A program made the position numbers and the translations under genes. Shown here one piece after another: positions 8,172-17,472 of a DNA stretch of 64,000 bases. The notes under the pieces were generated by a model that was not told the DNA's origin, did no database searches, and saw only the letters and a list, made by a program, of their open reading frames with translations. The stretch covers positions 3,162,001-3,226,000 of the forward strand of contig NZ_CP049868.1 in assembly GCF_011303555.1 (NCBI RefSeq), written 5' to 3'. This DNA comes from Pedobacter sp. HDW13. Lineage in GTDB: Bacteria > Bacteroidota > Bacteroidia > Sphingobacteriales > Sphingobacteriaceae. Every line of letters begins with the position of its first letter. The first letter of the stretch is position 1.

Positions 8172-11100
8172 ATGATAAAGAAATTAATATTTGCACTGTT
8201 GGCTATTGTGATGTTGCAACAGGCTATATATGCACAAGATAAAACCGATCAGCGTACCACCACTACCCGCATTGCCGATCTGCTGGCCCAATTGCCGGCG
8301 AGAGATGCCAAACAGCTGAACAGAAATATGCAGGAAATTGCCGATTTAGGCGAAGATGGCTATGTTGGCTTAATTGGTGGCTTAGCCCCTGGTGCAAAAG
8401 GAAATGCGGTAATTGAATATGCAGTTAGTGGTTTTTCGGCTTATGTAAGTAAGGCAGGGCAAGAAAGCCTGCGTAAAATGAGTGCTGCTGCTTATTGCAA
8501 GGCACTGGCAAAATTAACCGATAACCCAAACAAAGCTTTCGTAATCAGTCAGTTTGAACTGGTTGGAAACGATGCAGCTGTTAGTTGCATTGCGCCTTAT
8601 TTAAAAGATGAAGTGCTTGCCGATCCGGCTGCCAGGGCTTTGGCTAAAATCAATACCGAAAATGCTACCGCTGCTTTGTTGGCTGCCTTGCCGGCAACAA
8701 GTGGCAAAGCACAGTTGGCTATTGTTGATGCACTTGGTCACAGCCATTCGAAACAAGCAGCTGAGGCGATAAAAAAACTTTTTGCAGGTAAAATGAGTGG
8801 CGATGTAGCTAAAGTTTGTCTCTATGCACTTGCTAACATTGCCGATCCGGCTTCGAAAGAAGTATTGGCGAATAGCGCCAGCAGTGTGGGCTTTAAACCC
8901 GAAAACACCAATGCCGTTGATGCTTATCTGGTATATGCCAACAAACTGTTGTTAACCGATAAAGTATTGGCCACAAGTATTGCGAAAGAAATATTAGAAA
9001 AAGCAAAAGGCGATGATTTGGTACATACCCGTACGGCAGCATTAAAAATAGTAGCTGCTACCGAGCCCGATTATTTATTGGCTGCTTTAAACGATCCTGA
9101 TTTTAAATACCGTGCTGCTGCCCTGAAATTTGCTACAGCCAATTTAATTGCCGGCAAAGGAACAGCCGATGCCTGGATTGGTAAATTAGGCAAAGCCGAT
9201 GCCGAAACACAGGTAGCCATTATCCAAATGCTGGCCCAGGCCAAAGTACAAGCTGCATTGCCTGCGGTAACCAAACTCATTAACAGTAAAGACCAAAGTG
9301 TAAAGTTGGCTGCTATTGAAGCTACTGGAAGCATTGGGCAGGAAGCTGCGCTGGCCGCCTTGCTTAAATCGATGACTAAGGCCGATACCTCAACATTAAG
9401 TGCCTATAGCAATGCCTTGCTGAGAATAAAAGGAGATGGGGTAACCACGCAGGTAGCTGCCTTTATTCCTAAAGCTAAGCCCGATGCTCAGGTTGCATTA
9501 ATTAATGTACTGGCTGCCCGTGCAGCGCACAACGAGTTGCCCGCTATTTATAGCCTGCTTAAAAATAAAAACCCCGAAGTTAAAAACGCGGCTTACAGGG
9601 CACTATCTACAACTGTAAATGCACAGGATTTACCGCAGTTGTTTGTATTGTTAAACGAAACTTCCGATCAGACTGAGCTGGTGAGTGTACAGGATGCTGT
9701 TATTTCGGCAGTAAAAGGTGGTAAAGAAGAGCAGGTAGATGTAATTTTAAAACAGATGGATGCTGCAACGGCAGAGAAAAAGCCATTGTATTATAAAATA
9801 TTAGGCAGTTTGGGTGGTAAAAAAGCGTTAGCTGCTGTTTCTGCAGCTTTCAGTACTGGAGGCGATGCGGATAAGCAGGCTGCTTTACTGGCTTTATCAT
9901 CGTGGAACGATAGCGGATCGGCAGATGAGCTGATTAAAATAGCACGTACCACTACCAATGCAGAATACCTTAACCAGGCTTTAAAAGGATATTTAAGATT
10001 GATTAATACTTCGGGCGCTGCTCCTGAGCAAAAACTGTTGATGTTGCGCAATGCGATGGCGGTAGCTAAAACCACAGCGCAGCAGCAGGAGATTTTAAAA
10101 TCTGCTGATCAGGCCAAAGCCTTCAATACTTTAATTTTTGCGGGTAAATATCTTGACGATGCAGGGCTGCAACAAGCCGCTGCCACCACGGTGATGAATG
10201 TAGTAATGGCCGGAAAATACAATGGCATCATTGTAAAAGATTTGATCAATAAAACCATCCAGGTACTAAAAGGTGCCGATGCCGAATACCAGAAAGAAGG
10301 CTTACGCAAATACCTTGCAGAAATGAAAGAAGGCGAAGGTTTTGTTTCGATGTTTAACGGAACCGACTTAACAGGCTGGAAAGGTTTAGTAGCCGATCCG
10401 ATAAAAAGGGCCAAAATGGATGCCGCTACCCTGGCTACTGAACAAGCTAAAGCCGATGCCGAGATGAAAGAAAGCTGGAAAGTGGTAAACGGCGAGCTGC
10501 AGTTTCAAAGCCACGGCAATAACCTGGCTACCTTAAAAAAGTACGGCGATTTTGAAATGCTGGTAGACTGGAAAATTATCGACGATAAAAAAGGAGAAGG
10601 CGATGCGGGTATTTACCTGCGCGGCACGCCACAGGTGCAGATCTGGGATAATGCCCGTGTAAAAGTAGGTGCCCAGGTCGGTTCGGGCGGTTTGTACAAC
10701 AACCGTGTAAATCCGAGCAAGCCATTGGTAGTGGCCGATAACAAACTCGATGAGTGGAATACTTTCAGGATCTTAATGCATGGCGATAGGGTTACCGTGT
10801 ACCTGAACGGACAATTGGTAACTGATAACGTAGTGCTCGAAAATTACTGGGATAAAAACCTGCCTATTTTTGCCGAAGAGCAAATCGAATTACAGGCACA
10901 CGGATCGCCGGTAGCTTACCGCGATATTTTTATCAGGGAAATACCAAGACCAAAACCTTTTGAGTTAAGTGCCCAGGAGAAAAAAGAAGGTTATAAAGTA
11001 TTGTTCGATGGTACCAATATGCACAGCTGGACCGGAAATACAACCGATTATATTATCGAAGACGGAAATATTGCCATCAGGCCGAAACCAGGTAAAGGAT

Positions 11101-11585
11101 CGGGAGGTAATTTATTTACCAAAGATGAGTATAGCGATTTCGTATACCGTTTTGAGTTTAAATTAACTCCGGGTGCCAACAACGGTTTAGGAATCAGAGC
11201 TCCTTTTGAAGGCGATGCGGCTTATGAGGGGATGGAGTTACAGATTTTAGATAACGAGGCCCCTATTTATAAAGATTTGCATGTGTACCAGTACCATGGG
11301 TCTATTTATGGCACTATTCCGGCTAAAAGAGGATTTCTAAAACCGGTTGGCGAATGGAATTATGAAGAGGTAGTGGTAAATGGTCCGAAAATAAAAGTAG
11401 TTTTAAACGGAACTGTAATTCTGGATGCCGATATTACCGACGCGAGAAAGAATGGTGCTGCCGATCATAAACCACACCCTGGATTACTGCGCGATAGCGG
11501 GCACATTGGTTTCCTTGGCCACGGTTCACCGGTAGAATTCAGAAACATCAGGATTAAAGAGCTAAACAATAAAGTAACCAAATAA
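8172..11585 (+). CDS. secreted HEAT-repeat protein with two C-terminal DUF1080 (3-keto-glycoside hydrolase-like) domains
   Basis: 1137 residues. A signal peptide (1-22, ending YAQ) is followed by a long Ala/Leu-rich helical solenoid of HEAT-like repeats (about 40-700). Two DUF1080/PF06439 beta-sandwich domains follow: one from GFVSMFNGTDLTGW (about 717-930) and one from GYKVLFDGTNMHSW (about 947-1130). DUF1080 proteins are concanavalin-like and some cleave 3-keto-glycosides. The pairing of two such domains on a HEAT scaffold suggests a periplasmic enzyme held in a complex or on a glycan. It lies 42 bp after the first oxidoreductase and 5 bp before the next, so the genes are tightly linked. 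Which of the two domains is catalytic cannot be told from sequence alone. Confidence 0.85.
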   Translation: MIKKLIFALLAIVMLQQAIYAQDKTDQRTTTTRIADLLAQLPARDAKQLNRNMQEIADLGEDGYVGLIGGLAPGAKGNAVIEYAVSGFSAYVSKAGQESLRKMSAAAYCKALAKLTDNPNKAFVISQFELVGNDAAVSCIAPYLKDEVLADPAARALAKINTENATAALLAALPATSGKAQLAIVDALGHSHSKQAAEAIKKLFAGKMSGDVAKVCLYALANIADPASKEVLANSASSVGFKPENTNAVDAYLVYANKLLLTDKVLATSIAKEILEKAKGDDLVHTRTAALKIVAATEPDYLLAALNDPDFKYRAAALKFATANLIAGKGTADAWIGKLGKADAETQVAIIQMLAQAKVQAALPAVTKLINSKDQSVKLAAIEATGSIGQEAALAALLKSMTKADTSTLSAYSNALLRIKGDGVTTQVAAFIPKAKPDAQVALINVLAARAAHNELPAIYSLLKNKNPEVKNAAYRALSTTVNAQDLPQLFVLLNETSDQTELVSVQDAVISAVKGGKEEQVDVILKQMDAATAEKKPLYYKILGSLGGKKALAAVSAAFSTGGDADKQAALLALSSWNDSGSADELIKIARTTTNAEYLNQALKGYLRLINTSGAAPEQKLLMLRNAMAVAKTTAQQQEILKSADQAKAFNTLIFAGKYLDDAGLQQAAATTVMNVVMAGKYNGIIVKDLINKTIQVLKGADAEYQKEGLRKYLAEMKEGEGFVSMFNGTDLTGWKGLVADPIKRAKMDAATLATEQAKADAEMKESWKVVNGELQFQSHGNNLATLKKYGDFEMLVDWKIIDDKKGEGDAGIYLRGTPQVQIWDNARVKVGAQVGSGGLYNNRVNPSKPLVVADNKLDEWNTFRILMHGDRVTVYLNGQLVTDNVVLENYWDKNLPIFAEEQIELQAHGSPVAYRDIFIREIPRPKPFELSAQEKKEGYKVLFDGTNMHSWTGNTTDYIIEDGNIAIRPKPGKGSGGNLFTKDEYSDFVYRFEFKLTPGANNGLGIRAPFEGDAAYEGMELQILDNEAPIYKDLHVYQYHGSIYGTIPAKRGFLKPVGEWNYEEVVVNGPKIKVVLNGTVILDADITDARKNGAADHKPHPGLLRDSGHIGFLGHGSPVEFRNIRIKELNNKVTK

Positions 11586-11590
11586 GATTT

Positions 11591-13045
11591 ATGACTGAAG
11601 AAATAAAAGATTCAGCTGCCGATAATTCAAGAAGAAATTTTATTAAAACCACTGCCCTTGCGGCAGCTGGTTTTATGATTGTACCACGCCATGTATTGGG
11701 AAAAGGTTACCTGGCACCGAGCGATAGGCTGCAGGTTGCGGGTATTGGAGTAGGCGGTAAAGGTGAAAGCGATTTAACAGGCGTATTTAAAGGGGGCAGA
11801 TCCGATATCGCTTTTTTATGCGATGTGGACGACAGACGTGCCGCCAATTCGGTAAAACGTTTCCCTAAAGCCAAATATTACAAAGATTATCGCCAGATGC
11901 TGGATAAAGAATCCAAAAATATTGATGGCGTAGTCATTTCAACACCCGATCATAACCATGCCATGCAAGCCATGGCGGCCATGCAGTTGGGTAAGCACGT
12001 ATATGTACAAAAACCATTAACCCACGATATTTACGAAGCCAGAATGCTTACAGAAGCAGCTAAGAAATACCAGGTGGTAACACAAATGGGTAATCAGGGT
12101 GCCTCAGGAGAGGGTGTACGTAAACTCAAAGACTGGTTGGATGCCGGCTTGATTGGTAAAGTACATACGGTATATTGCTGGACCGACCGTCCGGTTTGGC
12201 CGCAGGGTATTTCGTGGCCAGCTACAGGAGGCAACATCCCTGCCGAACTGGATTGGGATTTGTGGTTGGGCAGTGCCCCATTTAAACCTTATGTAGAAAA
12301 ACTGGTTCCATTTAACTGGCGTGGCTGGTGGGATTACGGTACAGGTGCCATAGGCGATATGGGCTGCCATTTGGTAGAACCACCTTTTAGGATACTCGAA
12401 CTCGATACCCCAACCAGTGTAGAATGTAGCGTTGGCAGTGTATATGTAGATGAGTTTAAACGCGGGTATTTCCCCGAAAGCTGTCCGCCTTCGAGCCATG
12501 TGATTATGACTTTTGATAAGACCAAAAAAACAAAAGGTAATTTGCAGATGCACTGGATGGATGGCGGTATTAAACCCGAACGTCCGGAAGAGATGCTGCC
12601 GAACGAATCATTTGGCGATAATGGCACTTTATTTATTGGTACAAGGGGTAAAATGATTTGCGATACTTATGGCGCTAACCCAAGATTATTGCCATTAACG
12701 AAAAATGCAAGCGACCGTACCAAACCTAAAGCTACCCGTGTACCGGGTGATGTGGATGGGCACTATACACAGTGGGCCGAAGCTGCTATTGCCGGTTATG
12801 GTAAAATAGAGCTTAGCTCGCCTTTCGAAATAGCGGGCCCGCTTACCGAAACCCTTTTAATTGCCAATCTGGCCATTAGAGGCATAGATGTAAAGCGCCC
12901 TAAAGCCGATGGTAAGGGCTTTACCTTTCCCGGCAGGGATATTAAAATGCTTTGGGATAAACAGAACATGAAAGTAACCAACTTTGATGAAGTAAACCAG
13001 TTTGTAAAACGCGAATACCGAAAAGGCTGGAGCCTTGGGGTATAA
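11591..13045 (+). CDS. Gfo/Idh/MocA-family oxidoreductase, Tat-exported (second copy)
   Basis: 484 residues. N-terminal twin-arginine motif (SRRNFIKTTALAAAG, about 13-27), then a Rossmann domain (VAGIGVGGKGESD), QKPLTHD at the position of the usual EKP loop, and a large C-terminal domain of the kind seen in Bacteroidota secreted oxidoreductases. It is more like the first oxidoreductase in export signal than in sequence, so it probably acts on a different substrate or step. It starts 5 bp after the DUF1080 gene stop and ends 9 bp before the third oxidoreductase. Confidence 0.88.
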   Translation: MTEEIKDSAADNSRRNFIKTTALAAAGFMIVPRHVLGKGYLAPSDRLQVAGIGVGGKGESDLTGVFKGGRSDIAFLCDVDDRRAANSVKRFPKAKYYKDYRQMLDKESKNIDGVVISTPDHNHAMQAMAAMQLGKHVYVQKPLTHDIYEARMLTEAAKKYQVVTQMGNQGASGEGVRKLKDWLDAGLIGKVHTVYCWTDRPVWPQGISWPATGGNIPAELDWDLWLGSAPFKPYVEKLVPFNWRGWWDYGTGAIGDMGCHLVEPPFRILELDTPTSVECSVGSVYVDEFKRGYFPESCPPSSHVIMTFDKTKKTKGNLQMHWMDGGIKPERPEEMLPNESFGDNGTLFIGTRGKMICDTYGANPRLLPLTKNASDRTKPKATRVPGDVDGHYTQWAEAAIAGYGKIELSSPFEIAGPLTETLLIANLAIRGIDVKRPKADGKGFTFPGRDIKMLWDKQNMKVTNFDEVNQFVKREYRKGWSLGV

Positions 13046-13054
13046 CCTGAACCA

Positions 13055-14134
13055 ATGTTAAAAAAGAAAAATTTAAGCGTATTAGTGGTAGGCTGTGGCA
13101 ATATGGGAGCATCCCATGCCATGGCTTATCACATTTTAGATGGCTTCGAAATCTGCGGATTAGTTTCTATAGGCAACAGTAAAAACGTATTGAATGAAAA
13201 ACTGGGCGGAGGCTATCCGCTGTTCAGCGATTTTTACGAAGCTTTATCTGCTACCCGCCCTGATGCAGTATGCATTTCAACTTATCCTGATACACACGAA
13301 GCATATGCCGTAAAATCGTTTGAAAGCGGTTGCCATGTATTTATCGAAAAACCACTTGCCGATACGGTTGAAGGTGCGCAGCGCGTGGCCGAAGCCGCTA
13401 AAAAGGCAGGTAAGAAATTACTGGTGGGGTATATTTTACGCTACCATCCTTCCTGGGAGAAATTTATCGAACTATCGCAGGATATGGGTAAACCACTGGT
13501 AATGCGCATGAATTTAAACCAGCAAAGCCAGGGGCCAAAATGGACGGTGCACCGTAACCTGATGAAGAGCCTGAGCCCGATTGTAGACTGCGCCGTGCAT
13601 TATATCGATGTAATGTGCCAGATGACGGGATCGAAGCCTGTGCAGGTGAGCGCCATTGGCGCAAGGTTAACCGATGAAATTCCGGAATGGAACTACAATT
13701 ATGGCCAGCTACAAATCCGTTTCGAAGATGGCTCTATTGGTTGGTACGAAGCGGGTTGGGGACCAATGGTAAGTGATAATGCCTTTTTTATTAAAGATGT
13801 TTTTGGCCCGAAAGGTTCGGTATCTATTGTGGCAAAAGCTGCAGCTGCTGCGGGCAATTCTGATAACATTGATGCCCATACTAAAACCGAATCGATAAAG
13901 GTGCATCATGCCGACTTAAATGAGGCAGATGAATTTGCAAAAGCAGATGAATGGATCGATCTCAGCGATGAACCCAACCACCAGGAATTGTGCAACCGCG
14001 AACAGCGTTTCTTTTTAAAAGCCATACAGGAAAACATAGACCTGACCCGGCCAACCGAAGATGCTGTTAACAGTTTAAAAATCGCATTTGCCTGCGATGA
14101 ATCGGTTAAAACTGGTGAGATGGTGCGGTTGTAA
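13055..14134 (+). CDS. Gfo/Idh/MocA-family oxidoreductase, cytoplasmic
   Basis: 359 residues with no export signal. The Rossmann nucleotide-binding motif is at the extreme N-terminus (VVGCGNMGASH), with the EKPL catalytic-loop motif near residue 103 and the usual C-terminal alpha/beta domain. Being cytosolic while the other two are Tat-exported, it may reduce the imported keto-sugar back to a normal sugar, closing the pathway. That role is inferred. Last gene of the operon; an inverted-repeat element follows. Confidence 0.87.
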   Translation: MLKKKNLSVLVVGCGNMGASHAMAYHILDGFEICGLVSIGNSKNVLNEKLGGGYPLFSDFYEALSATRPDAVCISTYPDTHEAYAVKSFESGCHVFIEKPLADTVEGAQRVAEAAKKAGKKLLVGYILRYHPSWEKFIELSQDMGKPLVMRMNLNQQSQGPKWTVHRNLMKSLSPIVDCAVHYIDVMCQMTGSKPVQVSAIGARLTDEIPEWNYNYGQLQIRFEDGSIGWYEAGWGPMVSDNAFFIKDVFGPKGSVSIVAKAAAAAGNSDNIDAHTKTESIKVHHADLNEADEFAKADEWIDLSDEPNHQELCNREQRFFLKAIQENIDLTRPTEDAVNSLKIAFACDESVKTGEMVRL

Positions 14135-14140
14135 GCTAAT

Positions 14141-14240
14141 CGTCATCTCGAGCGGAGTGCAACGTAGCCGAGAAATCTATTAAGATTTCTCCATTCCGCC
14201 ACCGGTGAAAAACCGGCCGCCTCCAGTCGAAATGACGATC
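14141..14240. repeat. intergenic palindromic (REP-like) element
   Basis: Roughly 100 bp with imperfect inverted ends (ATCGTCAT... and ...ATGACGAT) and inner inverted words GAGAAATCT / AGATTTCTC. It lies between convergent genes. Elements of this look are common as dispersed intergenic repeats in Bacteroidota; only one full copy is in this window. It may act as a bidirectional terminator. Confidence 0.6.
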
Positions 14241-14250
14241 ATCGCAAAGA

Positions 14251-14700
14251 TTAAGCATCCGGAATATTAGGCTCTACCAGTTTAATTAATTTCTCAAGAG
14301 ATTCCTGCCAGCCCAGGTAACACATTTCGGCAGGGATTACCTCCGGAATACCTTCCTGCAAAACCTTAAGGTCGGTACCTACCATTGTTTTTTCCAGCCA
14401 GATAGAAGTTGTCATTACACCCGGCAAATTCGGATCATCGAATTTATCGGTGTATTTTAAAAACTCGTTGGGTTTAACCTCCAGGTATTCGCCGCCAAAA
14501 GAGTGGCCATTACCAGTGGTGAAATTATGGAACGACATTTTAAAAGTACCGCCTACCTTTACATCCATGTTGTGTACTGTGCAAAGAAAACCGTAAGGTG
14601 GTAACCACGATGCAATGGCTAAGGCTTCGGTAAAGGCCCTGTAAATCTTTTCAGGTGATGCTTTGATTACCCTGTGCAATGAAACTTTATTGGTTGACAT
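14251..14700 (-). CDS. SRPBCC-fold protein (AHSA1/START-like)
   Basis: 149-residue single-domain protein of the AHSA1 type: N-terminal strand with ASPEKIYRAFTEA, a glycine-rich turn, and a C-terminal long helix that ends GWQESLEKLIKLVE. The fold forms a hydrophobic ligand pocket. No signal peptide, so cytosolic. Ligand unknown. It stands alone, convergent with the oxidoreductase operon. Confidence 0.8.
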   Translation of the reverse strand: MSTNKVSLHRVIKASPEKIYRAFTEALAIASWLPPYGFLCTVHNMDVKVGGTFKMSFHNFTTGNGHSFGGEYLEVKPNEFLKYTDKFDDPNLPGVMTTSIWLEKTMVGTDLKVLQEGIPEVIPAEMCYLGWQESLEKLIKLVEPNIPDA

Positions 14701-15165
14701 AACATTATTTTTTGTCTTCTCTACTCATATGGCTTTTCGGTTCGCCCGTTTTTTTATGGTTGCTGCTCCACTGCCCTTGTTGCTAAAGGACTTAACAAAG
14801 GTGGCACGAAAAACCGGTTTTAAGTGTGGTAGTATGCGACAATTTTATGGGTAATTTAAGACTGTTTTGTTCATTTTCCCAATTGCATAAGCCTGATCTA
14901 AATTTACTACTGCCGGGCGTTACAACCTTAAGCTTACAGCCTGTTACTACCAAGTTGCAGACGGCGTGGGGATAGTAAGGTTTAGCGCTTACCCAAAATG
15001 TGGCTTTACGCTACTTTTTAGGTAACCAAATGGTAAAGAAAAATCGGCATATTTTGGCCGATTTGCTGGAAAATTGCCCCTTTTATTGAAAAGGTAAATG
15101 TACTAAACAGCAAAAGCCTATCGGTTAACAGGCTTTTGCTATTTTTTTATTAAGGCGGGCTAACG
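14701..15165. other. intergenic region between the SRPBCC gene and the GH92 gene
   Basis: 465 bp. It holds the promoter side of the minus-strand SRPBCC gene and a strong hairpin at 15109-15148. I see no convincing gene; short open frames here lack start context and family resemblance. Confidence 0.45.
15109..15148. terminator. strong hairpin with T-run, downstream of GH92
   Basis: 11 bp perfect stem AGCAAAAGCCT / AGGCTTTTGCT with a 10 nt loop. A T-run follows on the plus strand. It lies 18 bp past the stop of the minus-strand GH92 gene, so it probably ends that operon. The better U-tract is in the other direction, so it may work both ways. Confidence 0.6.
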
Positions 15166-17457
15166 TTACTCACTCATGTAAAAAATCAGCTGGCCACCTT
15201 TTGTTAGCTGCTGATGTGTAATCTGGTTCTTATTTAAAGTTTTTCCATTTAGGGTAATGCGGGCAATGTAGTTTGCCTTGCTGGTTTTTTTAATGGTTTT
15301 AATCAGCAGTGTTTTACCGGTTTTAAAAGTAATGCCCGTTTGCTTAAACGCCGGGCTGGTAATTTGATAAACACCTGAAACGGGATCGACCGGGTAAAAA
15401 CCGAGGGAAGCAAATATATACCAGGCCGACATCTGCCCTGCATCATCATTGCCACTCAGGCCACCCGGTCCATCACCATATTCCTCTTCGAGTATGCGGG
15501 TAACCTGTTTTTGTGTTTTGCGTGGGGCTGCGGTATAATTGTATAAAAACGGGATCTGATGGCCGGGCTCGTTCCCATGCCAGTATTCCTTTTTATCAAA
15601 AAGCGAATCAAGTTCGTTTTCCAGTTGCTTTTCTCCACCCATTAGCTTAATAAGGCCGGGCATATCATGCGGTACATAAAAAGTGTATTGCCTTGGTGTG
15701 CCTTCGGTAATATAAGGTTCGCGATGATCGGCATGGAAGGGGCTGTACCAGCTGCCGTTTTCAAATCTTCCTCTTGCCATTCCTACCTGTGTATCGAACA
15801 CATTTTTATAATTCGAAGCCCTTTCCATTAGTTTTTTATAATCATCTTTTTTCCCCAGGTCTTTTGCTATCGTTGCCAAAGCATAATCATCGTAAGCATA
15901 CTCGAGGGTTCTGCTTACCTGTTCTTTTTTATGAAAAGCATTGGGGATACTATCTTCCATTGGGATATAGCCATATTTCAGGTAACTGTTAATGCCACGG
16001 CGGCCTTTGCCATTAAGGTAATCGGCCGAATCGGGCATTCGGAATGCGTTTTGCCGCATTAAGCGGTAGGCTTCATTTACATCATAGCCGCGAATGCCTT
16101 TGTTATAGGCCGAGGCTAAAAAAGCAGTGCTATGATCGCCAATCATGGCTGCGGTATAACTGTTCCAGCAGGGAAATATGGGTAACCAACCACCTTGCTG
16201 CCCTTTTAGAACTAAAGCATTTGCAAAATCGTTGGCCAGGTCTGGCTGTAAAAGTTCTGTTAGGGGCAATTGGGCGCGGTAAATATCCCACATCGAAAAG
16301 TCATCGTAATAGTTGCCTTTTGCGATTACTTTACGAACATAATTGCCTGCAAATTGAGGGTATCCTCCATCCACATCGTTAAACAACCGTGGGTGTTGCT
16401 GGGCATGGTAAAGTGCGGTGTAGAAAATCCTTTTCTTTTTTTCGTTGGTATCGTTAATTTTAATCTGGCCAAGCGATTGTTTCCATGCCCGGCTTGTTTT
16501 GGCCACAACGGTTTCAAAACTGGCGATATTAATTTCTGTTTCGAGGTTAAGCTTTGCGGCCTCAATGCTGGTAAAAGAGGTTCCTGAGTAAATGGTAATC
16601 GTTTCGCCTTTTTGCAGTTTAAAGCCCAGATAGGCACCCAGGTCTTTTTGGTTTTCGATAGATTGGTTTGCCGATCTGCTTTCAGCGCTAAATACGCCAC
16701 TTGTTTTAAACGTTTTTTTAATGCGGATAAAAAAATAACCGTTAAAACCAGCAGGCTCGCCCCAGCCCTGATAAATGCGGTGAACCGGGTTATAGCCCGA
16801 TATTTCGCCTTTTTGCTGGTCAATTTTGATGTAACCTTTTCCCTGATCGCTGTTTGGCGTAATTAACAGGTAAACGCTATCGGTTTTTTGTGCCGTAACT
16901 TTGATAACACCGCATCGCAATGTGGCAGTAAGCTCAGTTAACAAATTATAGCCAGGTAAAATGGCCTTATAATAAGCTGGTGTAGCTACTTCGCCTGCAT
17001 GCGTATAATCGGTAGCGTAAGCATTGGGGTTGGTTTTAAGTTTGCCCGAAATGGGCATGATGGTAAAACTGCCATAATCTTGCGTACACGAACCGCTTAT
17101 CCAATGACTAGCCCTGATACCGTAAAATTTCTTGTTGTTGTAATAATAGGGGGCAAGGCATTTTTTTTCCGAAAGCTGGGTTTGTGGGGTCCACTGTGTC
17201 ATGCTAAAAGGTGGTGCAACAGCAGGTATGGTGTTGGCCAGTCTTTCGGTTTTATCTTCTATATGTTGGCTGGCCAGTGTTGTACTGGCCGATGTACCCG
17301 AAAATGGTTGTACATATTTAATTAAAGGCTGTTGCTGCGCAAAGGCATTGGTGCAAGCGAGTACGAGAAGCAATGAAATGCCGGTAAAAAAAGTAACCGG
17401 TTTTTTTCGGGTAGGGGTGTTGTGGCTCAACAGAATAAATGGCATTGCAATTTTCAT
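15166..17457 (-). CDS. GH92-family alpha-mannosidase-like exo-glycosidase
   Basis: 763 residues. GH92 enzymes are calcium-dependent, inverting exo-alpha-mannosidases acting on N-glycans and yeast mannan. The N-terminus has a hydrophobic export segment (about 24-40, ending AFAQ). The N-terminal beta domain starts at YVQPFSGT. The catalytic domain shows FSMWDIYRAQLPL, GGWLPIFPCW and the hallmark SGNDDAGQMSAWYIF, whose Asp pair supplies the general base. The N-terminal SGTSAS stretch departs from the usual GTGG-like signature, so substrate may differ from standard alpha-1,2-mannosidases. Last gene of the minus-strand run that starts at susC; 15 bp behind the GH28 gene. Confidence 0.85.
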   Translation of the reverse strand: MKIAMPFILLSHNTPTRKKPVTFFTGISLLLVLACTNAFAQQQPLIKYVQPFSGTSASTTLASQHIEDKTERLANTIPAVAPPFSMTQWTPQTQLSEKKCLAPYYYNNKKFYGIRASHWISGSCTQDYGSFTIMPISGKLKTNPNAYATDYTHAGEVATPAYYKAILPGYNLLTELTATLRCGVIKVTAQKTDSVYLLITPNSDQGKGYIKIDQQKGEISGYNPVHRIYQGWGEPAGFNGYFFIRIKKTFKTSGVFSAESRSANQSIENQKDLGAYLGFKLQKGETITIYSGTSFTSIEAAKLNLETEINIASFETVVAKTSRAWKQSLGQIKINDTNEKKKRIFYTALYHAQQHPRLFNDVDGGYPQFAGNYVRKVIAKGNYYDDFSMWDIYRAQLPLTELLQPDLANDFANALVLKGQQGGWLPIFPCWNSYTAAMIGDHSTAFLASAYNKGIRGYDVNEAYRLMRQNAFRMPDSADYLNGKGRRGINSYLKYGYIPMEDSIPNAFHKKEQVSRTLEYAYDDYALATIAKDLGKKDDYKKLMERASNYKNVFDTQVGMARGRFENGSWYSPFHADHREPYITEGTPRQYTFYVPHDMPGLIKLMGGEKQLENELDSLFDKKEYWHGNEPGHQIPFLYNYTAAPRKTQKQVTRILEEEYGDGPGGLSGNDDAGQMSAWYIFASLGFYPVDPVSGVYQITSPAFKQTGITFKTGKTLLIKTIKKTSKANYIARITLNGKTLNKNQITHQQLTKGGQLIFYMSE

Positions 17458-17472
17458 ATGGGTAAAGGTAAA

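Noticed and set aside
12104..12553. 149-codon frame opposite the second oxidoreductase
   Set aside because: Antisense shadow of a well-supported gene.
16326..16823. 165-codon frame inside the GH92 gene
   Set aside because: Other-frame shadow of GH92 with no domain or start signal.
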